Shown: positions 1 to 7,091, numbered from the stretch's first letter. The stretch: 15,571 bases of DNA from JBIICS01 sp044238735 (GCA_044238735.1 JBIICS010000065.1:1-15571), one strand, 5' to 3'. Numbers and translations: made by a program. The notes: a model not told the origin generated them from the sequence alone.

Positions 1-304
1 CTACAAATTCGAATAGTTTTTTCTTGGAGGTATTAGATATGTTTTTAATTTCACCAACGATTGTATAGTTTAAGCCATCTAAACTTCGCTCAATTTGAAA
101 AGAGTTAATGTTACTTTCGGTAATTACGTTCCATTCTAAATAAACTTGGGAAGTATTGTAATGATAGCTTTTAAAATTCTCAATCTTAACTTGATTAGTC
201 TTCTTGCCATCATTTTCTATTGCCAAATCAAATCTATCGCCACCATATGTTTCCATACATAGAGCTATAAGAGCAATAAGAAAATTAGATCTTAGATTAA
301 ACAT
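1..304 (-). CDS. Partial secreted protein with FnIII-like domain (N-terminal part only)
   Basis: Reading the minus strand from an ATG at 304-302 gives an open frame of 101 residues that leaves the window at base 1, so the C-terminus is missing. Residues 6-16 are a short hydrophobic segment that fits a Sec signal peptide. It is not a good lipobox, because the residue before Cys16 is Leu. Residues about 55-88 carry the pattern LEWNVITESN...FQIERSLDG..Y..VG, which is typical of the FnIII-like module common in Bacteroidota secreted proteins, often those with a type IX secretion C-terminal signal. That signal cannot be checked here. Its ligand or function is unknown. It lies downstream of pyrD on the same strand, but the 213-base gap suggests a separate transcript. 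The exported FnIII-like reading is fairly sure; the role is not. Confidence 0.7.
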   Translation of the reverse strand, partial: MFNLRSNFLIALIALCMETYGGDRFDLAIENDGKKTNQVKIENFKSYHYNTSQVYLEWNVITESNINSFQIERSLDGLNYTIVGEIKNISNTSKKKLFEFV

Positions 305-517
305 TATTTAAAATAGATAAATAAAAATAGGGAATAGTTTAATAAATGTCAACAGCTAGTTAATTTTGTAAGCTAAGTTTTTATGCTTTTAGGTATTAAA
401 GGCAGGTCCGCAAACGGAGAAAGCTTAATTTAAATTTGTAAAATTACTACAAACAAGTGTATTTCAGTAGGTTAGAAGGTTTTGGAGGGTTGTAGAATTT
501 ATTTTTTTTAAAAAAAT
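305..517. other. Intergenic region with small inverted repeats
   Basis: This gap between pyrD and the left-edge gene has no credible ORF. It holds several small inverted repeats: TCCG-CAAA-CGGA at 407-418, notably GC-rich for this window; TAAGCT (369-374) facing AGCTTA (422-427), which could enclose it; and TTTGTA (435-440) facing TACAAA (448-453). A run of T then A at about 500-517 follows the pyrD stop. Together they could be a weak transcription end for pyrD or a leader for the next gene. No canonical GC-stem plus U-tract terminator is visible. Confidence 0.3.
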
Positions 518-1540
518 TTATAGATTTTTTAAGATATTTTTAATTAAAGCAGGACCTTCATAAATAAATCCAGTATAAACCTGAACAAGGGCAGCTCCTG
601 CGTCTAATTTTTCTTTAGCATCGAAGCCATTGTGAATTCCGCCAACGGCAATAATAGGGATGTTATGTTGAGTTTTTGAAACTAAATACCGAATTACCTC
701 TGTGCTTCTTTTGGTAAGAGGTTTACCGCTTAGTCCGCCATTTCCAATTTGATTTAATACCTCTATATTAGTTTTTAATCCGTTTCGGGATACGGTTGTG
801 TTTGTAGCGATAATACCATCAATTTTAGATTCGATTACAATTTCAACAATGTCGTCGAGTTGAGAGTTAGACAGATCGGGTGCAATTTTTAAAAGTATGG
901 GTTTAGGATTTTGTTTTTTTAGATTTATCTCTTTAAGGGTTTTAAGCAATTTGGTAAGGGGTTCTTTTTCCTGTAAATCTCTTAAGCCGGGAGTATTTGG
1001 GGAGCTTACATTCACAACAAAGTAATCAACATAATCAAATAATTCATTAAAGGCTATAATATAATCCTGCGTTGCTTCTTCATTAGGAGTTAATTTATTT
1101 TTACCAATATTTCCTCCAATAATTAGATTCTTGTTTCGGCCTTTTAATCTTTCTACAGCATCTTTTACGCCCCCATTATTAAATCCCATTCTGTTTATGA
1201 GTGCTTCATCTTCCGGTAGTCTGAATAATCGGGGTTTATCATTACCAGGTTGAGCTTTAGGGGTTAATGTTCCTATTTCTATAAATCCAAATCCAAATGC
1301 CCCCAATTCGTTAAACAATTTAGCATCTTTATCAAATCCGGCTGCCAATCCAACCGGGTTTTTAAATTTTAATCCAAATACTTCTCTCTCTAATCTTTTG
1401 TCCTCCACCTTGTATAATAAACGAATGATTGATTGAATTCCGGGAATTTTAAAAGAAATTTTTAACGCATTAAAGATAAAATGATGCGCTTTTTCGGCAT
1501 CCATTTTAAATAAAAGGGGTTTTATTAAGGACTTATACAT
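518..1540 (-). CDS. pyrD: Dihydroorotate dehydrogenase (quinone), class 2
   Basis: This enzyme oxidises dihydroorotate to orotate, the fourth step of de novo UMP synthesis, passing electrons through FMN to membrane quinone. The 340-residue length and the N-terminal helical extension (residues 1-50, MYKSLIKPLLFKMDAEKAHH) mark the membrane-associated class 2 enzyme rather than the soluble class 1. Visible family motifs are GLAAGFDKD (65-72, FMN-contacting Lys71), RLPEDEALINRMGFNN (107-122), and NVSSPNTPGLR (177-187), where Ser180 is the expected catalytic base. GGLSGKPL and the C-terminal VQVYTGFIYEGP form the phosphate-binding part. The ATG at 1540-1538 gives the usual N-terminus. It is divergent from smpB across 153 bases. 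The protein looks complete and intact. Confidence 0.97.
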   Translation of the reverse strand: MYKSLIKPLLFKMDAEKAHHFIFNALKISFKIPGIQSIIRLLYKVEDKRLEREVFGLKFKNPVGLAAGFDKDAKLFNELGAFGFGFIEIGTLTPKAQPGNDKPRLFRLPEDEALINRMGFNNGGVKDAVERLKGRNKNLIIGGNIGKNKLTPNEEATQDYIIAFNELFDYVDYFVVNVSSPNTPGLRDLQEKEPLTKLLKTLKEINLKKQNPKPILLKIAPDLSNSQLDDIVEIVIESKIDGIIATNTTVSRNGLKTNIEVLNQIGNGGLSGKPLTKRSTEVIRYLVSKTQHNIPIIAVGGIHNGFDAKEKLDAGAALVQVYTGFIYEGPALIKNILKNL

Positions 1541-1626
1541 GTTAAATAATCTGCAGCTAAATTAATCATTTAATGCTAAACAGGAGGGTACAGATTTTTT
1601 GATTGTTTAATGTTTTAAAAATCTAC

Positions 1627-1638
1627 TGTATATATACA
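1627..1638. repeat. Perfect 12-bp palindrome between pyrD and smpB
   Basis: TGTATATATACA reads the same on both strands and sits in the divergent pyrD/smpB intergenic region, about 90 bases from pyrD and 55 from smpB. It could be a binding site for a dimeric regulator. In such AT-rich DNA, an alternating TA palindrome also arises easily by chance. Confidence 0.25.
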
Positions 1639-1681
1639 CAGGTAAAAAGAGTTAAACTAATTAGCTTTTTAAATATTAAGT

Positions 1682-1689
1682 TAACTTTG
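1682..1689 (+). promoter_or_regulatory. Putative Bacteroidota -7 element for smpB
   Basis: TAACTTTG matches the Bacteroidota -7 consensus TAnnTTTG exactly. It ends only 4 bases before the smpB ATG at 1694, so a transcript from it would start at or next to the start codon, making the mRNA nearly leaderless. No clear -33 TTTG box is seen at the proper distance, so the call rests on one element. Confidence 0.35.
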
Positions 1690-1693
1690 TTAA

Positions 1694-2149
1694 ATGCAAT
1701 TGGCTAAAACCATTACGATATTAAATAAACGCGCATCTTTTGAATATGCATTTCTTGAGAAATTTGTAGCAGGGATGCAGCTTCAGGGTACCGAAATTAA
1801 ATCCATCCGTTTAGGAAAAGCCAATATTACGGATGCATACTGCACTTTTGTTTCGGGCGAGCTAGTGGTAAGAAACATGGAAATTGCTTTATATGATGGT
1901 GGAACTTATTATAACCACGCCCCCAGAAGGGATCGTAAGTTGCTTTTAAACAAGCACGAGATAAAAAAACTCTCCAATAAATTAAAAGATAAGGGCCTTA
2001 CTATAATTCCAACCAAATTATTTATAAACGACAAGGGCTATGCTAAGCTCGAAATTGCCTTAGCAAAAGGTAAGAAGTTATTTGACAAGCGCGAGGATAT
2101 TAAAGAGCGTGATGTGAAGAGAGATTTAGCAAGAAAATTTAGGGTTTAA
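1694..2149 (+). CDS. smpB: SsrA-binding protein SmpB
   Basis: SmpB binds tmRNA (SsrA) and delivers it to ribosomes stalled on broken mRNAs for trans-translation. The protein is 151 residues, the usual size. It shows the family signature from the N-terminus: LNKRASFEYAF, then GMQLQGTEIKSIRLGKANI, the OB-fold core that contacts the tRNA-like domain of tmRNA. The middle has the RDRKLLLNKHEI segment. Near the end is LAKGKKLFDKREDIKERD, leading to a basic C-terminal tail that in known SmpB enters the mRNA channel. The ATG at 1694 gives the expected short N-terminus; the next in-frame Met (residue 28) would delete the first strands. No tmRNA gene is seen in this window. cysC starts 31 bases downstream. 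Confidence 0.96.
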   Translation: MQLAKTITILNKRASFEYAFLEKFVAGMQLQGTEIKSIRLGKANITDAYCTFVSGELVVRNMEIALYDGGTYYNHAPRRDRKLLLNKHEIKKLSNKLKDKGLTIIPTKLFINDKGYAKLEIALAKGKKLFDKREDIKERDVKRDLARKFRV

Positions 2150-2155
2150 AGCATT

Positions 2156-2179
2156 TTGATTAATTTAGAATTTAATCAA
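2156..2179. repeat. Inverted repeat flush against the cysC start codon
   Basis: TTGATTAA at 2156-2163 and TTAATCAA at 2172-2179 are perfect 8-base inverted arms around an 8-base spacer. The structure fills nearly all of the 31-base smpB-cysC gap and ends one base before the cysC ATG at 2181. It could be an operator or a weak mRNA hairpin that affects cysC initiation. It lacks G+C and a U-tract, so it is a poor terminator candidate. Confidence 0.45.
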
Positions 2180-2180
2180 T

Positions 2181-2711
2181 ATGATCTTAACAAATAATCC
2201 AGCAAAAACAATTTGGTTAACCGGTTTATCTGGTTCAGGTAAAACAACGCTTTCTAAAGAACTGCAGCAATATTTTATTCTAAATAACTTAAATTTAATC
2301 AGGTTGGATGGGGATGAATTACGCTCCGGTTTAAACAGCGATTTGGGTTTTAGCAAAGAAGATCGAACAGAAAACATCAGAAGAGTTGCTCATATTTCGA
2401 AAGTGTTAAATGCACAGGGAATTTGGACTATTGTAGCGCTCATTACCCCATTAAATGCACAGCGTAAGCTGGCCCATAATATAGTAGGAGATAATTTTAT
2501 AAGTGTTTATATTAATTGCCCTATTGAGGTATGTGAGCAAAGAGATGTAAAGGGCCTGTATAAAGAGGCCCGAAGCGGTATGCTGAAAAATTTTACCGGA
2601 ATATCGCATGGATTTGAAATACCAAACGATTCGGACCTAATGATTGATACTGATAAATTTGATGTACAGAATTCCGTTAATCAAATAATAGAATTTTTAA
2701 AAAATGGCTAA
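2181..2711 (+). CDS. cysC: Adenylyl-sulfate (APS) kinase
   Basis: APS kinase phosphorylates adenosine 5'-phosphosulfate with ATP to give PAPS, the sulfate donor for sulfotransferases. The 176-residue protein is a complete single-domain kinase with Walker A GLSGSGKT (15-22). It also has LDGDELRSGLNSDLGFSKEDR (42-62) followed by ENIRRVAH, RDVKGLYKEARSG (121-133), and FTGISHGFEIP (138-148), all family hallmarks of the APS site. The residue usually serine in the ISP motif, the phospho-serine of E. coli CysC, is threonine here (ITP, Thr89). No sulfate adenylyltransferase genes (cysD/N or sat) lie next to it. Instead it precedes a GT-C protein and a sulfotransferase, which suggests PAPS made for sulfation rather than sulfate reduction. 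It overlaps the next gene by 8 bases if that gene starts at 2704. Confidence 0.94.
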   Translation: MILTNNPAKTIWLTGLSGSGKTTLSKELQQYFILNNLNLIRLDGDELRSGLNSDLGFSKEDRTENIRRVAHISKVLNAQGIWTIVALITPLNAQRKLAHNIVGDNFISVYINCPIEVCEQRDVKGLYKEARSGMLKNFTGISHGFEIPNDSDLMIDTDKFDVQNSVNQIIEFLKNG

Positions 2712-4608
2712 ACAGATTGCAAACACGAGCTTAACTTTTTTAACTAAATATTCTACGGATATGAAAAAGTTAAAGGTCCTTTTGTTGTTGGTATGTTTGG
2801 GCTTATACGGAAATAGCTTATTCAATAAATATGCTCTAGATGACGATTTAGTAGTAACTGAGAATGTTTTAGTAAAAGGAGGTATATCAAATTTAGGTAA
2901 AATATTTGTTTCTCATTATTCGAATAAGGGCAATCAAAATTATGAATATCGCCCATTGGTTATTGCCAGTTTTGCAATAGAATATCAGTTTTTTGGTTTA
3001 AATCCGCACATCAGTCATTTAATTTCTATACTGTTGTATGGATTAGTCCTCTATTCTTTATTTGTTTTTTTAAAAAATCTGTTGATTAATTATCATACGA
3101 ATTTAGCGCTTCTTATAACCCTCATTTTTGCTTTTTTACCGGTACATACCGAGGTTGTAGATAATATAAAATGCAGAGACGAACTTTTGTCGTTATTATT
3201 TATGTTGATCTCTTCAAATTTTATATTAAAGTTCCATCGTTATAATCAAATTAAGTACATCCTTTTGGCTTTCTTGTTTGTATTTCTTTCGTTGCTGAGC
3301 AAGATAAGTGCTTTGCCCATGATAATCTTAACCCCATTAATGATAGCATATACAGATAGTAAAGCTAACTGGAAGAAAATGCTTCTTGTTATCTTTGTTT
3401 TGGTCCTCTCGTATGGATTATTTTTATTTATAAAAAAATCCTTATTTGAAACGCCAAATGTTCGCGATTTTAAGTATTTCGAAAATCCACTTTACCTGGT
3501 AAAGTATAATCTGTTACAAAAAATACCAATTATGCTTTACTGTATGGGTTTTTATTTAAAACTCTTACTAATTCCTTTCCCCCTTGTTTATTATTATGGT
3601 TTTAATCAGATCCCTCTTGTTGGTTTGGATAATGCCTGGATATATCTGGTATTGATTTTACTAATTTTTTATGTTTACGTTGCATTTAAAAATTTAAAGA
3701 ATCGTCCGTTATGGATATTAGGTGTATTCTTTTTTTTAGTATCAATATTTCCATTTTGTAATCTCCTAAAGCCGGCTCCGGGTATTGTTGCGGAGCGTTT
3801 TTTGTTTACGTCAAGTATTGGTTTTGCCCTTTTTTTAGCGCCATTTGTTTTAAACATCATTACCGGAGATCTATTAAATAAATATAAAATCTACTTTTAT
3901 GGATGGGTGGGTATTTCAAGTCTTATCATTTTAAATAGAAATACTCATTGGAAAGATGTTTTAACGCTCTATACGCACGATATAGAGTATCTAGAAAACT
4001 CTGCAAAGGCTCATTCTTTATTAGCGGTAACCAGTGTAGCGCAGATTGATAAAAATAAGAATATGCAGGATAAGGTTTTTCATGCTAAAAACGCGATCAG
4101 TCATTTTAAACAGGCAATTGAAATTTATCCCGGTTATACGGTATGTATAAATAATTTAGGTTCGGTATATTATAATTATTTTAATGATTACATTTCGGCT
4201 AAGCCTTTATTTATGGAAGCTATTAAACAGGATACGGTTTATTATGAAGCTATCTTTAATTTAGCATCTACATACGAAAAGTTAAATATGACCGATTCGG
4301 CAATATATTATTATAAAACCTTAGGTTTAAAGAATCCCGATCATCAAAATGGTTTAATAAATCTTACTCGCTTATTGGTTAATTTGAATAAAACGGATGA
4401 TGCACTAAATTTTAATAAAAGATTAGTGAAGCTTTATCCGAATAAGATTACTCCTTATGTTAATTTAGCAAATATTAATCTTGTAAATCGAGATTCCATG
4501 GCTGCTTTACCATACCTTGAATCTGCTTATAAACTGGACCCGTCTAATGCTCAAATCAGTCAATATATTAATGTTATTAAGTCATCCTTGAAAGCGCATG
4601 GAAATTAA
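2704..4608 (+). CDS. Polytopic GT-C (TMTC/PMT-like) transferase with C-terminal TPR domain
   Basis: The 634-residue protein has about ten hydrophobic segments from residue 22 to 410, then a soluble TPR region from about 435 to the end (ISHFKQAIEIYPGYTVCINNLG and several similar units). This matches eukaryotic TMTC proteins, which use dolichyl-phosphate mannose to O-mannosylate proteins. GT-C hallmarks are an acidic pair in the first loop (YALDDD, Asp46-48), YRPLV (82-86), PVHTEVV (146-152), a CRDELL segment (157-162) and VAERFLF (362-368), the counterpart of the TMTC ER-LYLPS motif. The sugar and acceptor are unknown; the TPRs should face the periplasm and bind the acceptor. Start uncertain: ATG 2704 overlaps cysC by 8 bases, while ATG 2761 (MKKLKVLL) begins just before the first membrane helix. 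The sulfotransferase overlaps its end by 11 bases. A paralogue lies at 12142-14091. Confidence 0.8.
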   Translation: MAKQIANTSLTFLTKYSTDMKKLKVLLLLVCLGLYGNSLFNKYALDDDLVVTENVLVKGGISNLGKIFVSHYSNKGNQNYEYRPLVIASFAIEYQFFGLNPHISHLISILLYGLVLYSLFVFLKNLLINYHTNLALLITLIFAFLPVHTEVVDNIKCRDELLSLLFMLISSNFILKFHRYNQIKYILLAFLFVFLSLLSKISALPMIILTPLMIAYTDSKANWKKMLLVIFVLVLSYGLFLFIKKSLFETPNVRDFKYFENPLYLVKYNLLQKIPIMLYCMGFYLKLLLIPFPLVYYYGFNQIPLVGLDNAWIYLVLILLIFYVYVAFKNLKNRPLWILGVFFFLVSIFPFCNLLKPAPGIVAERFLFTSSIGFALFLAPFVLNIITGDLLNKYKIYFYGWVGISSLIILNRNTHWKDVLTLYTHDIEYLENSAKAHSLLAVTSVAQIDKNKNMQDKVFHAKNAISHFKQAIEIYPGYTVCINNLGSVYYNYFNDYISAKPLFMEAIKQDTVYYEAIFNLASTYEKLNMTDSAIYYYKTLGLKNPDHQNGLINLTRLLVNLNKTDDALNFNKRLVKLYPNKITPYVNLANINLVNRDSMAALPYLESAYKLDPSNAQISQYINVIKSSLKAHGN

Positions 4609-5653
4609 TAAACTTCTTGATGTGCCTAACGTTTTTATCATAGGAGCCGGAAGAAGTGGAACCACTTTGCTAAGTAATTTACTTCAAAATCATCCCGAAA
4701 TAATCTCTTTACCTGAGGCAACATTTATTTTTGGATTATATCCTCATTTTGGTAAAAAAAATATTAAAACTTGTGCTGAAGAATTTATCTCTTCCTTATG
4801 GCTAAGAAGGGATTACAATAAGTCTACCTGGCAAATTGATGAGGAAAAACTGCGAAATCTAATAAATAAACATGCTGGGCCTCTGTCATTTTCGGATGCC
4901 TGTATGTATTGCTTTTTATCATCTGAAAGGGCTGTTGATAAAAATAAATATAGAGTGGTTATTAATAAGCATCCAGAATATTCATGGTACATCCCTCTCT
5001 TAATGAAATTGTTTCCTGGTTGTAAATTTATAATTTTAATAAGAGATTATCGAGATCGATATTTGAGTGTAAAAGAGAATTTTGAGTTTTCATTTTTTAG
5101 TCATATAATAAATGGAGTTTCATGGAAATTAAACTATCAGATTATTGAAAAAGAAATGATTTTAAATTCTAATCAATTTCATTTAGTTAAGTATGAGGAT
5201 TTGATTATAAAAAAAGACGAACAGTTTTATAATATTCTCAACTTTCTTAATCTAAATCCGAACATAGATATGTCTATTTTTAATAAGTATAGGGGAGAAT
5301 TTAAAATAGCAGATACAGAACACGGAATATCAGTTGCGACAAATTTCAATAAGGTTCATAAAAACTCATCGAGGGAAACTATTCCAGATAATTTCAATAA
5401 ATGGCAGGGAAAATTGAGACCAATTGAAGTTAAGATTTTGGAACTGTTTTGTGGTAAATATGGGCTTAAATTTGGGTATAAAATAACTACTAATATCTCT
5501 TTATTAGAAAAAATGCTTATCTATTTTCGGATATTACCCTTGCTTATGATTAATAGGTTGATTTTTATAGTTATGAAAAGTTCTTTTAGATGGCCCTTAC
5601 CTATTCAAAGTAAGATTTATCAGCTTGCTAAAAAGCGTGCTAACTTAACTTAG
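4598..5653 (+). CDS. PAPS-dependent sulfotransferase
   Basis: This enzyme moves the sulfuryl group from PAPS to a hydroxyl or amine on a sugar, lipid or tyrosine; the acceptor cannot be told. The N-terminal VFIIGAGRSGTTLL (12-25) is the 5'-phosphosulfate-binding loop. KFIILIRDYRDRYLS (143-157) is the 3'-phosphate-binding motif with Arg149 and Ser157. HLVKYEDLI further on matches the conserved Y-EDL segment. The 351-residue length suits the Sulfotransfer_1/3 families. A hydrophobic stretch near the C-terminus (ILPLLMINRLIFIVM) may attach it to the membrane. It starts within the end of the GT-C gene (11-base overlap), so the two are translationally linked and cysC upstream can supply PAPS. Its end overlaps the convergent oxygenase gene by 14 bases. 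Confidence 0.85.
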   Translation: MEINKLLDVPNVFIIGAGRSGTTLLSNLLQNHPEIISLPEATFIFGLYPHFGKKNIKTCAEEFISSLWLRRDYNKSTWQIDEEKLRNLINKHAGPLSFSDACMYCFLSSERAVDKNKYRVVINKHPEYSWYIPLLMKLFPGCKFIILIRDYRDRYLSVKENFEFSFFSHIINGVSWKLNYQIIEKEMILNSNQFHLVKYEDLIIKKDEQFYNILNFLNLNPNIDMSIFNKYRGEFKIADTEHGISVATNFNKVHKNSSRETIPDNFNKWQGKLRPIEVKILELFCGKYGLKFGYKITTNISLLEKMLIYFRILPLLMINRLIFIVMKSSFRWPLPIQSKIYQLAKKRANLT

Positions 5654-6380
5654 ATATAATTATACTTTTAATTCTAAATGTAAGATAAACATTTATAAAT
5701 CCTATAAACTGAATAAAGATAGGAATTTTATAAAGCCAATTTAGTTTTTCTGCTATTTTTTGAAGTGTTATTGAGCTTAATACCACACTGCAAATGTGGT
5801 TGGTTTTTTTTCTGTATTCGGGTTTAATAATATCTAATATAATAATGTAACGTGGCTTGCTAGTATCATTCCAGGCTTCGTGCTCGTGTGCATCGCAAAA
5901 GGCTACAATTTTTCCTTCTTGCCAGGATATTGATTTTCCGGCAACTTTTAATCCTGCATCAGGAAGGGTTCCTGGAACTATAAGTGGAAGATGGCACCTC
6001 CAGATGGCGTTAGTATCCCCGCAATGGGGTTTAATTTGAGAATTTGACTCCAAAAGACTTAAGCTGCAGCTCACACAGCCGGGGATTTTCTTTATTAGAT
6101 TACTTAATGCAGGTAAATTTTTGTGATTTTCTATATATGGTTTATTCCAATACAGAAGTGAAATTGTTTTCCAACTTGTTGTTTTGCTTACAGTGGTTTT
6201 ATTAAAATAGGAGGTAAACTTATTTTGTTTAGAAATAAAAGTGAGAAATTCATTCTTAATGTGTTCAAAATTATCTTCTAGGATTTGTAGATTTTCTATT
6301 TCACTTATGTTGCTATAAGCAGGTTCAGATCCCTTATAAATGGAACGATCAAAAAATGAAAACCAGATTTTTGGAGACAA
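5640..6380 (-). CDS. Aspartyl/asparaginyl beta-hydroxylase-family oxygenase (copy 1)
   Basis: A predicted Fe(II)/2-oxoglutarate dioxygenase of the Asp_Arg_Hydrox family, which includes vertebrate aspartyl beta-hydroxylase and bacterial LpxO, the lipid A acyl 2-hydroxylase. The core IKPHCGDTN...RCHLPLIVPG (116-137) supplies iron ligand His119. SWQEGKIVAFCDAHEHEAWN (152-171) supplies the second ligand, His167, and Arg177 should bind 2-oxoglutarate. As in the family, no Asp ligand is apparent. Residues about 219-240 are hydrophobic and may anchor it to the membrane; the neighbouring paralogue lacks this tail. The start is TTG at 6380-6378: no ATG lies upstream before an in-frame stop and none lies early inside. 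The substrate (acyl chain, peptide side chain or amino acid) is unknown. It is divergent from copy 2, 48 bases away. Confidence 0.85.
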   Translation of the reverse strand: MSPKIWFSFFDRSIYKGSEPAYSNISEIENLQILEDNFEHIKNEFLTFISKQNKFTSYFNKTTVSKTTSWKTISLLYWNKPYIENHKNLPALSNLIKKIPGCVSCSLSLLESNSQIKPHCGDTNAIWRCHLPLIVPGTLPDAGLKVAGKSISWQEGKIVAFCDAHEHEAWNDTSKPRYIIILDIIKPEYRKKTNHICSVVLSSITLQKIAEKLNWLYKIPIFIQFIGFINVYLTFRIKSIIISKLS

Positions 6381-6406
6381 TAAATGTTGCTTAAAAGTTG
6401 TAATTT

Positions 6407-6414
6407 CAAAGTTA
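6407..6414 (-). promoter_or_regulatory. Putative -7 element for oxygenase copy 1
   Basis: On the minus strand this reads TAACTTTG, an exact TAnnTTTG match, 26 bases upstream of the TTG start at 6380. A transcript beginning a few bases downstream would have a leader of about 20 bases. No convincing -33 TTTG is seen; that position falls inside the start of the divergent gene. No equally good match faces the other way for copy 2. Confidence 0.4.
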
Positions 6415-6428
6415 TATAATCTTTACAG

Positions 6429-7091
6429 ATGAGTAAATATTTTTTTAATGTTAGCGATTTTCATTGGGCCTCTGTTTTAGAAAGTAAAGTTGAGGTTATT
6501 TTAGGTGAACTAAAGCATAATTTTCATAATAAATTTTGGATGAACGAGCATCCGGATTATGTAAGTGGTGAGGATTATAATGCTTGGCAAACCCTAACTC
6601 TTTTGTTTTGGGGTATTAAGAACGAAAAATTGATTGAATCTTTTCCTGAAACTTCAAAAATTATTTCAGAAGTTCCAGGTTTAATAACAGCGCAGTTTTC
6701 ATTGCTAAAGGGTATGACAAATATTAAGCCGCATAAAGGTTACAGCTCTATGGTTCTTCGCAGTCATTTACCCTTGGTTGTTCCAGCAGGTGCTGAAAAA
6801 TGTGCTTTAATGATTGAAACGGAAATACAACATTGGCGCAAAGGCAAGCTTTTAATTTTTGATGATTCATATTTGCACAGTGCTTGGAATAATTCAAATG
6901 AAAACAGAATAGTCTTAATGTTTGATTTTGTAAAGCCCGGAGTAGAGTATTCTGTAAAAGAAATTTGTGAATATAAATTGGGAAATCATGTGGATGAATA
7001 TTTAAACCGAATTGCTCCTAAAGAGGTCTGGCTTCAATGGCTTAAACAGGGAAGTTTCCCTCCTGAACTTGAGCCACCAGATATTCATTGA
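6429..7091 (+). CDS. Aspartyl/asparaginyl beta-hydroxylase-family oxygenase (copy 2)
   Basis: A 220-residue paralogue of the gene at 5640-6380 with the same fold signatures. NIKPHKGYSSMVLRSHLPLVVP (98-119) contains iron ligand His102. HWRKGKLLIFDDSYLHSAWN (135-154) contains the second ligand His150, and Arg160 is the likely 2-oxoglutarate contact. A shared N-terminal block W-T--LL-W (NAWQTLTLLFWG here, TSWKTISLLYWN in copy 1) confirms common descent. It lacks the hydrophobic C-terminal tail of copy 1 and looks soluble. The ATG at 6429 begins the only plausible frame. Its last 50 bases overlap, tail to tail, the end of the GNAT gene. The substrate is unknown; an LpxO-like acyl hydroxylase or a peptide hydroxylase are both open. 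Confidence 0.85.
   Translation: MSKYFFNVSDFHWASVLESKVEVILGELKHNFHNKFWMNEHPDYVSGEDYNAWQTLTLLFWGIKNEKLIESFPETSKIISEVPGLITAQFSLLKGMTNIKPHKGYSSMVLRSHLPLVVPAGAEKCALMIETEIQHWRKGKLLIFDDSYLHSAWNNSNENRIVLMFDFVKPGVEYSVKEICEYKLGNHVDEYLNRIAPKEVWLQWLKQGSFPPELEPPDIH

Noticed and set aside
361..368. TAATTTTG, an exact -7 element match on the plus strand
   Set aside because: Nothing on the plus strand follows it before the convergent pyrD gene; most likely a chance match in AT-rich DNA.
1541..1693. Search for tmRNA (ssrA) or another RNA gene beside smpB
   Set aside because: No tRNA-like ends or tag-encoding frame could be found here or downstream of smpB.
2165..2377. Open frame on the minus strand opposite cysC
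   Set aside because: It is antisense to conserved APS kinase coding sequence and has no recognisable protein features.
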